Source of the DNA: Durusdinium trenchii
Lineage: Eukaryota > Sar > Dinophyceae > Suessiales > Symbiodiniaceae
Assembly (NCBI GenBank): GCA_963970005.1
Contig: CAXAMN010001447.1
Coordinates: 1,559,736 to 1,623,735 of the forward strand
Length of the DNA: 64,000 nucleotides
Direction: 5' to 3'
Shown here: piece after piece, positions 26,963 through 39,130 of the stretch
Layout: every line of letters begins with the position of its first letter
Numbering within the stretch: position 1 is the first letter of the stretch
Translations under genes and position numbers: made by a program
The notes under the pieces: model-generated
The model's database searches: none
The model's input: the letters and a program-made list of their open reading frames with translations, nothing else
Told to the model about the DNA's origin: nothing

Positions 26963-28205
26963 CTCAAGACTCCCTCAGGTGTGGGACACAGAGCGATTGC
27001 TGCGACCGGAGTTAGGGATAGTTAGAGTGTTTGATGGTGAGGGTGTCATGGTGTCTGTGTTTTGTGTCGATTTTGTGCGGATTGCATCTGGTCAAAAGGG
27101 GGGCCACAAAGCCAAGTGAGACTTGGCAGCATCTCTTCCGGGCTTCGAGCTTCCTTGCTTCGAACCTTCCTTTTCGATCCTGCCATCCGTTCGCCACTCT
27201 GAAAACTGAGAACAAGGCCGACGAGCACTTCCTCCTCGTGCAGGAAATAGACATCGATTCGACCACGTGTCGGCAGGTGGTGCCAAAAGGAACCTCACCG
27301 GTGTCAGGTCACCCCACAGCGACTTCATGTGCAACATGCACTTCTTTCTGGCCGGGGAACAGTGCATCCCACCGTGCTCCTGTGAAACGGTGCCAAGAGA
27401 AAATGCCAAGAGTCTGTACGCGATATACAGCGGTGCTTGATGGGAGAAAGGACTACAGAGCTTGTAGGGCTGACATGGCCTGATCCGACTGTCAAGATCT
27501 TTGGGGCCAATGGAAATGTTCATGACCAAAACTTCCGGTAAATCGACTGGACTCGTTTTGCAGTATCCCTCTGGTGACATGTTTCATGATCCAAGCAGTC
27601 ACCAATCAGCAGTCCTCATCATGACTCTCGAGGTCCGCATTGCAAAAGTCCTGATCGAATGGCACGACAGGGAGCTGAACCCAAGATGGAAGCCTTGGAT
27701 CTCTTGAAGGGTCCCTCTTATTGGTTGCAAATCCTCCAAAGATGGACTCACTCTTGGTCTTCATCTCGGAATATGAGTGCTCAGATCATCTCAGATCTAT
27801 ATACGTAATATATATATATCGATATATACATATCTCATATTGTTTGGTAGTTTTGTCGTGTCAGGGGCCATCGTACAGTGACTGGCGTCCGGATTCAGAG
27901 ATGTGGTGATGCCCACAGACTGTTTGCCGAGCAAAGCACAAAAAGAACTGCGACCGGATGTCAAGCAAACCCTGTGGCCTGGTGAAAAGAACTTCACCAC
28001 ATATTTTTAATATATGTGTGTGTTTCAACGGCTACTCAGCTGCTGCTGTCCACAAATAAGCATAAAACAGACACAGACCAAACGCTGAGATGGCTGAAGT
28101 GGACCAAGCCTCATCCGCTTTCTCCGCGCTGCAGGAGTGTGGCATGCAAACTCCGCAGCTGAAGGGGCAGTAAGCCCGAACAAAGTCCTTAGTGGAGTTC
28201 ACATT
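26902..28205 (-). CDS. Gene fragment with ShK-like and VHL-beta-like exons
   Basis: Three exons in order on the minus strand: 28146-28205 (DFVRAYCPFSCGVC, the C-terminal half of an ShK domain), 27187-27258 (DVYFLHEEEVLVGLVLSFQS), and 26902-26962 (NSVFGVKTYEDHVFRLRDA). The last two resemble the beta domain of the von Hippel-Lindau protein, which ends in a GHLWLFRDAG-type strand. ShK domains occur with prolyl 4-hydroxylases in many eukaryotes, and a P4H lies next on the same strand beyond the retrotransposon. Whether these exons are one gene, or the front of the P4H gene, is unproven. The ShK-type module is a structural domain here and gives no sign of being a toxin. Confidence 0.45.
28146..28205 (-). 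CDS. ShK-like domain exon (C-terminal half)
   Basis: NSTKDFVRAYCPFSCGVC matches the C-x3-C-x2-C end of the ShK fold (F-x-x-x-x-C-P-x-S-C-G-x-C). The first half of the domain is expected in an upstream exon not identified. Confidence 0.55.
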
Positions 28206-28455
28206 CGACTCCCGTGCTGACAAATGGAACAAAGAAGACTAGGTGCTGCAGTGCCCAAAGAACGTGCGACATTGGCCAAGTGGCGACCTTTGGTAAGGCT
28301 ACATCGTTTTGACCAGGAATCGCTCAGTAAAACTGGTGTCATACAAGTGTCAGACCCGACCTCTTCTCGATTCAGACCGATGCAGGGGCGTCACCCCCGG
28401 TTGGACCCCTCACAAATTAGGGACCCCTCCGGGCATCTTTCCCAGTTGAAGGCCC

Positions 28456-28500
28456 TCGCTAGTAGCCAAGGGCATCGCTACTAGGAGCAAGAAGCTAGGT
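28456..28500. repeat. Dispersed CTAGTAG repeat, copy 5 (inverted)
   Basis: GCATCGCTACTAGGAGCAAGAAGCTA, a shortened copy in inverted orientation relative to copy 1. Confidence 0.6.
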
Positions 28501-28762
28501 TGAAGACCATCGCTAAGGTGTTTAGACGTTCCATGATGTGTCCACCGCCAAACAAGCTTTCAAGCTTTTCGGTGCTTTCTTTCTCCTTTCCTGGAAAACC
28601 GCCCAGAGTCGGAGACTGAGTCCCCAGGAGTCCCCAGTTCTTCTCGTCCGAGTCCGGCCTCTGAGGAGTTCGTGCATCGCCCCTCCAAGGACCACTTGTA
28701 GCAGTTGTTGTTGGCATCGCCACATCTCCTGAGAAGCAGCTGGAGTGAGAACAATGCAACGC

Positions 28763-28820
28763 ATGAGTTATATGGAGTTATATAGCATGCATGAGTTATA
28801 TATGGAGTTATATAGTCATG
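28763..28820. repeat. Two tandem 28-30 bp units
   Basis: ATGAGTTATATGGAGTTATA plus TAGCATGC is repeated immediately with a small insertion. AT-rich; no function apparent. Confidence 0.75.
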
Positions 28821-31800
28821 ATGGTTGACTTTTGATCAAAATGTTAGAACCGGACTCTGAGACTAGACTTTCTTCTTCACAACCCGGAGACCACTGAGAC
28901 CACTGAGACCACTGAGGTTGAAGCTCAAAGGCCGAAATGCCGGCCAAACTCAGCCAAAGCCTCATGAGGAGACAGCCAACACAACACATGAAGCACTCTT
29001 CCAGGGCATTCGGAAACAAAACAAATCCATTCAGAAGTTCATTCAAGTCCCCTTAAATCTCAACTCAACTGGTGTAAACTACGGCTACAATTGGCTACTC
29101 ATGTCTAACAAATCTCATGCAAGCCAACTTGAAGAAATTCACTGCAGAGCTTGCCGTTTCGTATGCATCACCACACCAACCATGTGACAGCAGCCTTGGG
29201 CGCTTGGCCATCGGCTGCGCAGCTGCGCGGCGTTAAGTCATGGCTCAGAGACTGCACTTTCAGGTGTATTTATGTGTTTTATGATGAAGGGTCAATTCCA
29301 ATCGAATGGGTTTCCCATGCACATTTAGAAGACATGGTTAGATTTGACTTCGACCCCCAACTGTGGGGGCTGCTATCATTCCAAAGAGCAATGGGTCCTG
29401 CTCCACAAGGACACTCATGGTGATCGTTCTCGGCACATTGTCGCATCACCCACTTAGCCTTCGAAGGGGAATATTCACTCTGCGAACGGGCACGCCCCAT
29501 GGATAGGCACGCCCGCTCGTGTTCTCGCCGGGTTCCTCGAGCTGGATCGGCGAGTTCGAAGCGGTCAGAGCTGTCTCCGCTTCATCTCCAAAGGCTCGGC
29601 AGGGGTGACGAAAATTGAGTGAGAAGACGGCTTGGAAATTGATGTCAACAAGTCTGTGGGGTGTACATCGTTCCTGTTTTTTTTTCCCCTGAAGCTATTT
29701 AATGGGTGTTTGCATTTTATAGGGTCGAAGTGGGGCTCTCCCAGGCTCTCCCTATTATCATTTTAGCAAGGTGCAAAGAAGCTGTTTGAAGGGATCAACA
29801 AAAGGCATCAAGTGGACTGGAGGATTCATAAGATTCTTGATTCTGAGTTTCTCAAAACCCATCTGAGAGCGATCTCTCATTCTCAAATAACCATTGCCCG
29901 AAGAAAAGCCTGGTTCTTATTCTCCACCCCCTCCATCTCACTGAGGACCACGCGGAGATGCTCAGTCTTCTTTTCGCATTTTTGGACCTGCAGTATTGCC
30001 CCACAGGAAGGTTCATCCTTATATTCATCCTGTCAACCATGTGGGTCATGTGATGAGGTCGGACTTCACATGAATCGTTCATGGTCGTGGCTTCAGTCGA
30101 TTCCGAGATTCAGTGGAGCGAGCCTTCGATGTGGAAGAGATGCAGTGAAATAGAGGGGGTCAGCCACACTCTCAGCCACCCTACTTCGTTGCACTGACAG
30201 TCAGAATTCTGAAAGCAATGGAAACGACTTGAAACGACCAAATCCTGAGGCTCTATCCCGCCCAGCTAGTGGTCCACTTTCTAGGAGTTACGGTCGAAAA
30301 AGACGAAAGCAAACCATGGCAAAACACGGTGTCATCAGCGTGTTGCAGTTGATGGACTGTCTCAGCGTAGCTTGCCTTACGTGATGAATCATGCTCTTTC
30401 TTCCTTGCCTTACAGGTCAGGTATAGCTTTTGTTTTATATATCCAGCACCAAAATAAACAACGTAACCAATACTGCTCTAGAAAAAAAAGACTAAAACCG
30501 CCCTTTATTCTAAAAAGAGCGCTGGATACAAGGTAGCTTGGTCATTTTTTGTGAATAGTTCCAAGCGTTGGAATGGTGCTTATTCAATGGCCAATGGACA
30601 CATTAAAAAATGATACACACACTAAATGTGCTTGAGAAGCAGCAAAAACCATGGATCTTCATCAACATTTGCTGGCAAAACATCTTCAAACATCGCTGAA
30701 GGAACTGATCGGTTTCGAGTTCGTCCCAGCCTCTGGTCATTGAGGCTCATTCGAGTCAGTCCCAGGGTCAAACAAAAAAACACCGTTCTCCTGGTTGGAT
30801 GGCCTTGCTATGCATTTACCTACCCGGGAGACCGACCAGTTGACCTACCAACGACAGGTCTTTCGCTACATGGTGGAGCGGTCGGGCTCCAGGCTTGGAG
30901 CCATTCCCAAGTGGATGAAGAAGCAGAGCCCTGGGGCTATTAAAAGAACTTCTTCAAACTTCCGTGCCCATCTGCAGCTTCGATGGTGTCACGGAAGTGT
31001 GAATGATCTTCTATATGATATTCATGTCTTCCTCGGAGGTTCCGTCCTTCTGTGTCTTCGCCTCAAGCACCTTAAAAACCAACACAGTATGCAAGCCTCA
31101 ATGCAAAGTGAACTGTTCTCAGCGATATCAATGGACTTTGCTGGGCAATTGGATCTCTTTTCACATGTCACCAGACTGGATGTTGGGAAAAAAAGGATAC
31201 CTACAAAGTCCATCGATACCTCGTCTGATTCGTCAAATGATAGACTGGTCAGGGTTGTGATCCCAGAAAGATGTTGCAGCTTGGCCTGCGCGGAGAAGAG
31301 TTTGCATAGCAGAGAAGATGGATAGAGTTGGCATGATGCTTGCCGGCTTGGGGGATGCTTACAACCTGCCTACTTGCCGGCTTGATTTGCCTGTCTGCCG
31401 GACTCGAGCCTCACAACCTGGAGGATCACAACGTTCCTTGTCGGACGTGGATTCGTGGAGAATATGAAGAGGCCAACCCAAGTTACATGGAGCCACATCA
31501 ACAACAAACAAGTCCTCTCTTCACATGCCGAGCCACGGGAGCTCTGCATATGTCTCCTCGTCGATCGGTCGGAATGGTCCGCCTTGGTGATCGGTCCCAA
31601 ACCACGCATCGAAGGCACACAGACTGGGGACTCATCGAAGGCACAATGGCTCTCCATGTTCTGTCTTAACGTTGGTCTAATATGTTTTCCCAATCTAAAG
31701 GATTCTGATGTGTTTCCCCAAAACACCTTCCATTTGGCTCGGAGTCGTTGAACATCGAAAGAACTCCCCCTTCAATCGGGCCCGAACCCGGCCGTTCTCC

Positions 31801-33050
31801 GCCGTTCTCCATGGCCACCGACACGGGTCGCCTTGGATGCGAGCGTGTCGCGAACGTGCCGCAGATCGCGATCTACGTGTCGCGGATGGAGTCGACACGG
31901 TGTGCGTTTCACTTTATGTGTCCAACATGTTCCACAAACTGCGAGCACCAGTCTAGCTTGATCTCCTGCTTGTCTCTGTTTGCTTAGCCACCGGCCGCGG
32001 ATTTGAAGGTCTTCTGTTCCCTCGATCGTGCACTCGGTCGTGCATGCGCTCCTGGGAGATGACATGACAGCACAACAACGGTGGTGAAACCCAACTAGTT
32101 GTGTGTCCCAGTTGAGTGAGGAACAACCGTGGGGATGGATTGGGTCGACCTGTCGCCTACCAAATTGACCCATACATCCTCCGATTCTGGAACCATCTCC
32201 GGCCAAGAACTCTGGGTTTTCAAACCCCATGCATCGTTCAAAGCATCCTGACACCAAAGAAACAGGCCAACATGAGGGCCAACATAGGTTTTTACCGAGG
32301 CCGTTCGGCCGTTCTTCCCGTCCTGTCTCCAACGCGGAGCTTTTTTGACGCACCACGTCCTCCAGGTGTGGAGTCCGAGTCCACGAGCTTCATGGAGTCA
32401 GTCGCTTCAGCAAGTCGCTGCCGTTTGGCCCAGTCGGTGCGTCAAGTCCTAGGCACTAAAAAAGAAGCTGTAAGAATCTCAGCTTGAGATTTGTAGTAGA
32501 CGAAGGGTCTGATCTCCAAATTGCCACATTCTTCACCAGATAGATCAGTAGATCTTAATTTCCAGTTCAGACAAGATCATCTAAGAACGTTCATGGGATG
32601 ACTCGTCATGGAGCGAAGCTCTCAAAAATCAAAACTACTCAAACAAGAAGGGGTCTTTATACAGGGTTGGAGATCAGGTATGAATCTCAGAGAGTGCCGC
32701 AAGGAATGTTGCGGAACGAACATGTGGAACTTGAGTGTCAATCTGCTTCGTTGGTGCTGTCTCCCGTCCTCGATGGGACTTCCCCAAAACAACCAGCCAA
32801 CCACCACCCAACTAGCTCCCGCTTAGGAATGAATCATGAAAAAGAAGTCTGTTTCAAATACACCAACTTCAACCAAAAGCAATTCTCCCCTGGTCAAGTG
32901 AGTTCTGGTGACACCTCTTTCTCTCGCCTTGCACACACCCGCCCTTTGCTGCAAAACACGCAATAACTCGCAGCAATTGTGAAAAGTGCCAAATGGCACT
33001 ATATATATAGAATGCACTCGAGCTCCAACTCTACGTCTTTCCGCGCAGCC
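28821..33050. other. Sparse interval with a few exon-like islands
   Basis: Mostly without recognisable coding. Minus-strand GC-rich frames that may be exons: 29480-29600 (GDEAETALTASNSPIQLEEP), 31775-31872 (IAICGTFATRSHPRRPVSVA, directly after a TAG) and 32330-32450 (AKRQRLAEATDSMKLVDSD). None matches a family I know. Confidence 0.3.
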
Positions 33051-33061
33051 ATTCAGATGCT

Positions 33062-35117
33062 ATTAGTTTTAAACATCAAACCTCCAAGACTTGCGCCAAG
33101 CGACACCAACAGCGCAAGCCACTGCGCAAGCCATGCAACCGTGAACTTCAGCCCCACACTCGCCGTGCGGCCAGCTCTGCCGAGGGCTTCCACCGGTGTA
33201 AAGGAGGAGGCGCAGGAGGGCACCACACCAACCTGGACGTTGAGATTGGACTTGTGATGAAGAAAGCCAAACCACCCACAAAAACAGACACATCACCAAC
33301 ACTATGAATTGGTTTGATCCATTTTGGATGCCTAAAGCGATCTCTCTTTATCGTACCATGTCTTACGCTCGCTCTCTCGAGGCAAATAGGTGAAATCGGC
33401 ACTTTGGTGCACCCAAAAACACCGCATGTGTTGTATCCATTCACTCCAAACAGCTGAAAAAAGACAGTTGCCCGGAGGCCCGAAGAAGGGCGAGTTCCGT
33501 CTTTGGGGGTCCATCACCACCCACTTCGGCAGAACGGTGAATTCGTGTGGAGACCGCTGAATTCGGGGAGACCCCTTCCGCAAAAAGGGACTCGGCGTTG
33601 ACGCGAGGGTGCCGGTGCCACCCAAGGTCCGTAGCCTCGTTCCATCAGGTGCGGCCCGGCCTGGCCAGATTTGGACTCCCTGAGATATCCATCCGCACTG
33701 CACTCGTATTCCAAGGGTTCGCCACTCAACCCTTGGCCGCAGAAGGCGGTGCAGGTCTCGCCCGTGCGGAGCTGAGCACAGCCATCGGCGATGATCAAGC
33801 CCACCTGAAGGGGAGCTTCAGACGGGACACACGTCCAGGAGTTCAGACGTGGAAAATCACGTCCCTGAGGATTCCGGAAAAAAAGTCCTCTCTGCCCAGG
33901 GTTCCAGGTCTCTTCCAGGTCTGGGCCTAACTAGGAGCGCTCGAGACCTGGACCCTGGACTCTCCGGTCAAAGCGGTAAGCTGTTTTTTTGCTCGGGTGC
34001 TGCTGTGTGTTGTGCTTGCTGCAGCAGTGTTCTTGTTTTTGGGTTGTATCCACAAAGAGAGACAAACTAGAAACTATAGAACTGTCTTGGAAAGCCCTGG
34101 GGTGTACCACCTCCGCGAATGGCCCAGCCCAGTTTGTTGGTTATCTGATTCTGTATCTAGATTCGATCCACAAATGACCAATCATGGGGAATTCAACTGC
34201 TGGAAGGAGCCTAGCCTTAGCCACTGGACGCGCTGGTCATATCACAAAATAGGTCGACAATGGTTTTCCTAGAGTGGCTTCAGGGTTCCCGCAAGCAACT
34301 CCTGTTTCCTTCCTCATCGAACAAGTTGACCGTGTGACCAACCGCTTCTTGAAAAAAGTCGTGACCAAAAATGTGCCCAAAGAATGTTGAAGTCTCAGAA
34401 ACGGAGCCATTCCACTGAATTTGCTTCGGACCTTCCTTTCACGCCCATCCGAGCCTTTGTCGGAATGCCCAAGCGGCACTCGTTCGGGACGCAGGCCGGC
34501 GTAATCCCGCGAAAGCTGTAGTCTTCAAGGCAAAGGAAGGAGGTTTCAGGTCCTGAAAATCCTGGTTCACACCAGGCCATGCACTGTTGCCAGGGCTGTT
34601 TGTTGTTGCCACAATCATGCAGTACATGAATGGCAGCTGGTAGACCCACATCACAAGTGAGCTGCAAGAGTGCTGGTCTGCTCCGCTTGCTAAGGTCAGG
34701 CCATGTGCGAACACGCCACCATTGGCCCTCACTTCTGTTCTCACTGCTGTTCTCATGCGGAAGAGTAGCCTCATCGATACCAGTCTCATTGCTCTTATTG
34801 CTCTCATTGCTCGCATTGTCATCCTTCCAGTCCAATTCATAGCTCCAATTACCCACCCACAGCTCCAACGCGATCTCCTCAGCCCCAAAACGCCCCTCGC
34901 CCTGCAGCACCTTCACACAGGCCACATCCACCGGGTGCTGCAACACGACGCCCAGCCATGGCCCCGTCCCTTCGTCCAACGCCGCGTTGCCGATCCAAGT
35001 GCTGTCCAGCTGACCATCGAAGGCCCGTTGGGAGGTCGAACCGTCCATGGAGAGGTACTGAGAAGCCGATCTCAGGGGCACTTCGCTTTGGCATTGGAGA
35101 TCTTGAAAGAGACTCAC
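33062..35117 (-). CDS. Extracellular protein exons: F5/8C-like, CCP-like and membrane segment
   Basis: Three coding blocks in order on the minus strand. 34430-35117: a long exon starting with a discoidin-like segment (MDGSTSQRAFDGQLDSTWIG, WLGVVLQHPVDVACVKVL), an Asn/Ser-rich potentially glycosylated linker, then a Cys-rich module (CMAWCEPGFSGPETSFLC). 33660-33804: a second Cys module, GETCTAFCGQGLSGEPLEYE. 33062-33245: a segment ending in FTVAWLAQWLALLVSLGA that could span a membrane. The Cys modules resemble the CCP/sushi-like repeats common in dinoflagellate surface proteins. Probably a secreted or surface-anchored protein; gene ends are not defined. Confidence 0.6.
33660..33804 (-). CDS. 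CCP-like module exon
   Basis: GLIIADGCAQLRTGETCTAF, then CGQGLSGEPLEYECSADGY: cysteine spacing C-x8-C-x3-C-x13-C. It continues the end of the exon above (GIPTKARMG) in the manner of consecutive CCP-like repeats. Confidence 0.55.
34430..35117 (-). CDS. Long exon: F5/8C-like domain and CCP-like module
   Basis: About 230 codons open without interruption, far longer than other exons here. The A-F-D-G-x-x-x-(S/T)-x-W ... W-x-G-x-x-L pattern is typical of galactose-binding-like (F5/8C) folds. It ends near a GC donor after RLGIPTKARMG. The acceptor is CAG near 35118-35122. Confidence 0.65.
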
Positions 35118-35189
35118 CTCCTGGGGTGAAGAAAAGTTAAAATGAGATTGGCTTAAATTATATAAGTGATGATAAGCTAATCCCGAGTA

Positions 35190-35775
35190 CCTATTAAAAA
35201 ACGGACCCCTATTAGAAAAAAGTCATGTCGGAAACCCCTAAATACGGTTTATATATGTTTTTAAAAAAACCGCCCTTTCAAGCCGCTACTAAACTACCAA
35301 CATTGCCGGCTTTGGAGGAGTTTTTTTTATTGGGTTCCAAAAACAACCGTAACTGCCCACCTCTGTCCACCCTGCCTATCCACCATGACACGCCGCGCTT
35401 ACACCAGCAGGCTTTCCTTCCCCCAATGGCACGGACTCACGCAAACGCACTTGACCGAGGTCATGCAACACCGCATGGCACAGCGACATCACCTTTCGAA
35501 AGCTTTAGCTGTTAGTCTACTGAAGAATCACTATTCTAATGAAGGTTTTTGTAGGGGAAAAGGAAGACCCTTCGATCTGGAGCTTTTTTGCATTTTTGAT
35601 ACGAGTTTAATAATGGATTTTATATAAAATTTTACTGATTTACTTTTTGGTTTTGAAGCTCTTCCCAGGTGACCCTATTTTGGGCCCCCCCGATTTCAGG
35701 GACCCCCTATTTAAAAAAATGCGACCGAGGTTTCCTTATTAGGGGGGGGGCCCTCGTGTTTTTTATTAGGTGGAC
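35190..35775. mobile_element. AT-rich segment with imperfect inverted ends
   Basis: The left end has ACCTATTAAAAAACGGACCCC. The right end, read in reverse, has ACCTAATAAAAAACACGAGG then CCCC. The inside is AT-rich with long T and G runs, unlike its surroundings. It may be a non-autonomous DNA transposon; ends are approximate and no target duplication was established. Confidence 0.35.
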
Positions 35776-36849
35776 CGGATTAGTCTATTAGATTGATTAT
35801 GATTGATCGAGAAGTCAGGAGGTGAGTAAGAAATTAACAAAAAGCATCAGGCAGAACCTGTATTGGCACGACGGGTTGTCAGATTCGGCGACCGCCCAAA
35901 CGACCCAAAACCGCATCAAATGCGATGCTTTGGGATTCGGTGTATCGTATGATTGAACTCCAACCCACGAACTATGACGAAGAATCCAGTGAAATGACAT
36001 GAAACCATATCTAACCTCGACAAAAACACACACACACACTCACAAGTCACAAGGAGTTCCACTAATTAATTAACTCCTGCACATGCCAGGTCTGCTGCTG
36101 AAGGCCTACAAGACGCCAGATCCTGCTTGATGGCATCCGCCCACAGTCGGGGTACCTGAGAAAACAAGTGGAGCAAAAGCAGTGAAGCCATGCGAGATCA
36201 CGCATGGTCGTCTCCAAAAGATGGAAATCTTCTGCCATGCAAACCTGAAAAGTGGATTGAACATGTATGAAATGTGTATAAATGAGGGAATAACCCCGCA
36301 AAAATCATCTGCAAAAGGTTCCGGATGGCGCACAAAAAGGTAGGGCGTTTCCCGTTTCCCCTCACGTCCAGGTTTCTCCGAGATCGACGGTGCGCTCCGT
36401 GCTGTCGCCGTTCTCGGGTGTTCTCCGTTCTCGGCTTGGTTCCGAGATGCTGCAGAAAGCCCGGAGCGCAGGTGTTGCAGCTAAGCCCAGCGAAGCCCTC
36501 ATAACCTGAAGACTTGGTGCGAAGCCCTCGGGCTTCGTGACGAAACACGAAGCAAAATGAGGGACAGAGGCAAATGAGGAATTCATTGGACTGGACGGGA
36601 GGAATTCCCTCAAACATCCTCAAACGCTACGGCTCGCACCAGTCAGAGACTCCGGCAAGAACAACACCTTTGGATGTGTTAATTGTCCTCCGGACTTGGA
36701 GTCCACTCTTTGGCAAAGAGCGCATGCTTTGCTCCATCTTCCCCCCGTGACAGAACAACATGATGGATAAGCATGTTTCAAGCGAAAAGCCAGCTTTAAG
36801 CCCTCTGAAATTCTCCTACAGTTCACATGAATTGAATCGTTCATAGTTC

Positions 36850-36975
36850 CGACCCCCACTTCGGCGGACGGACCCTGAGCTGCGAGACAATCGCAGGCGC
36901 AGCTGCCGGGGAGACCCCGTGGGGCACCGTTTCCATTGCAATCCACCGCAGAGGAACAGGCCTTCGCACGAGACG
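36850..36975 (-). CDS. EGF-like exon
   Basis: CSSAVDCNGNGAPRGLPGSC, then ACDCLAAQG: the C-x-G-x-G-x(n)-C-x-C-x-C pattern of EGF-like repeats. Probably an exon of an extracellular protein on the minus strand. Confidence 0.45.
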
Positions 36976-37395
36976 CCAGGCCAGTCACGGCCATTGGAAC
37001 AACGTGGGGACTTGGACCTCATGATACGACGTCAACGGCGGCTTCGGAAAACGGAGCGGGTGAATCGGAGCTACCAGTACCGGTTGTAGCCCCGTTTTGT
37101 GGCCTCGTGAGGCTCATGATACAGTCGGGTGGCCACTGAATCGGAGCGAGTTTCTGATACGGGGCTTCGAATCGGTGAAGGACTCCCTGTCCAACCATCG
37201 GAGACTGGGCAATCCGATTCTTGTCCAAGACCATCCAAGACACCATTGACCTGTGAGGAAAATAAAGAACTGGTGCCTAAGAAGGCACGTCTGTGGCCAA
37301 AGTAAGCGAAATTTCAGCCCACAATGACCTCTGCTTATACAATAAGGACGAACGGAACCGAGCAAATCCACTCAAGTCCCATTGACGAATGTTCC

Positions 37396-37510
37396 TTCCA
37401 GGTTGCATCTGAAGTTGAAGCATCAGTGCTTCCCGGGCCTGTGGCACGGACAGCACGTCCCAGGAGTAGTTGCCATCATTGAGGATCACAGCTCCCTGCA
37501 AGTTGGCATA
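37396..37510 (-). CDS. Exon-like segment, unknown product
   Basis: YANLQGAVILNDGNYSWDVL then SVPQAREALMLQLQM, after AG. Coding-like, no family recognised. Confidence 0.4.
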
Positions 37511-37769
37511 CCTGAGACAGGGCGATAGAATCGAAGGAGCCCTCTATGAAGCAATGAAATGTTCTTCATCCAGAATTGGAGGGATGCACCAGGAGAAGGT
37601 TGTTTGCTACATGGTGGACCAGGTGTTCACTCTCCTCTCCATATGATGGAACATAGAATATTGGCATATTGTTCGTTGATCCTCATGCTTTTAAGATACC
37701 AAGAGAATCATGCTTGGCCGATCAAAGGAATTGACCAAAATCCTGCGTTTCATCATAAAAACACGGGAG

Positions 37770-37910
37770 ATCCAAAGAGCTCCAGACCTCGCTCTTCTGC
37801 GAAGATGCTCCGCCAGGACTTCCCAGACTCCTCGCTCCTCATCGATGACCTCCAAGGCGACCTGGCTTGCCACGCCCGGGTCGAAGGAATTGCGTCTGGC
37901 TGCTGACGCC
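37770..37910 (-). CDS. Exon-like segment, unknown product
   Basis: NSFDPGVASQVALEVIDEER, then GVWEVLAEHLRRRA. Amphipathic and coding-like; no family recognised. Confidence 0.4.
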
Positions 37911-38214
37911 CGTTTCTGGCGAAAAAGACTTCTGTTTATATAGTTGTTTTCTCCCCTTCGCCAGACCTGAGTCACAAATGGGAGTGAACAAACATCCATG
38001 GTTCAGCAAATTCCAGTAGTAGTGTATACTATAAACAAGCAAAAGACTATATTATAACAATTTGTAGACTCCTTGGTGCAAGATCGCCTTCTTGTCAGGG
38101 CAATGCAACGGCTATCATCGGTAAAACCACTGAAGAACAGGACCCCAGCCACCACCAACTAACACTATGCATTCTCAAAGCTGTTCCTTTAACATTTGCC
38201 TCCAAAGCTTTGGA

Positions 38215-38400
38215 TTCTTTCGAGACGCGGTGCTTCCACGGCTTTCGCTTCGGCCGCCCCGCTGCACACCGCCCGCGTTCACGCACGCGCGCGCCTCGCG
38301 GGCCATGTAGGCCGGATCGGCGGACTGCAGCAGGTGGACGCAGCGCACCTCGCTGGTGGCCTGGACCTGCCGCGTCGGATTAGACGCAGCACCAGAGACC
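38215..38400 (-). CDS. Exon-like segment, unknown product
   Basis: NPTRQVQATSEVRCVHLLQS, then ADPAYMAREARACVNAG. GC-rich third positions; no family recognised. Confidence 0.4.
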
Positions 38401-39054
38401 GTGTGTCGGTTGGATGTCTTTGGTAAACTGATGCGTTTAGACCCATCCAACAGGAAGAAACATAGACACCAAGCGATGAGTTCGTTGGTTTGCCACCAGG
38501 GGATCCAAAGGCCATCCAGACAAACCACGAACGTTCAGGAGGAACGTTCAGGAGTTCGCTGTGCATCTAAAGCATCGACCGGTTCCAAGGGCTCCTGGTT
38601 CCTTTTTGTAGTGCTGATCTGCCATGGAACATGGAACATGGAAAAATGATTGACCAAAGAGTTCTTTCCGGAAAGATCCTCCAATGAATACCATGTAGGA
38701 TCTTGATTACCCACCAACCATTTGGATAGAAAAACATCCGAAACTATGGGGGGGTTATTAATCCGGAGTCCACACTAGTTTCCAAGTGGGTCTATTCTCA
38801 CAATCATTTGCTGAGATCTTGGTTGAACCCCTGGAGTCGTTGCATGAATTCGGAGTTCCGACCGCATTTGGGGGGATGAAGCTCCCTCGCCTGCAGGCCG
38901 ATCCACGCTTCGCCGGGAGCACATGCGGGAGTGCCAGAGACCTGAAATCGACGTCAGGTCGAGGAGGACGAACGATGGAACACTTGCCACACACAGATGA
39001 GGATGGCATCAAAGCGAGGATGAGGTCTGACCTCACCTCACAAGTCGACGAAAC

Positions 39055-39130
39055 CGTCCCAAAGAGCCGCCCGCCCGGCCGCTGGAGACCCTCCCGCTTC
39101 AGAGAGATCCACGAAGCAACGTCCGAACTC
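39055..39130 (-). CDS. Exon-like segment, unknown product
   Basis: ASWISLKREGLQRPGGRLFG in one frame and EFGRCFVDLSEAGGSPAAG in another. Either could be the coding frame. Confidence 0.3.

Noticed and set aside
26958-26969. TTCGGCTCAAG near the VHL-like exon as a spliced-leader relict
   Set aside because: One mismatch in a short motif, wrong orientation for the minus-strand gene, and it overlaps the exon boundary.
28146-28205. Calling the ShK-like exon a toxin
   Set aside because: ShK folds are common extracellular modules in enzymes and surface proteins; context next to VHL-like and P4H exons fits an enzyme.
30795-31325. 176-codon plus-strand open frame
   Set aside because: No motif, no supporting splice context, composition like surrounding non-coding DNA; treated as chance.
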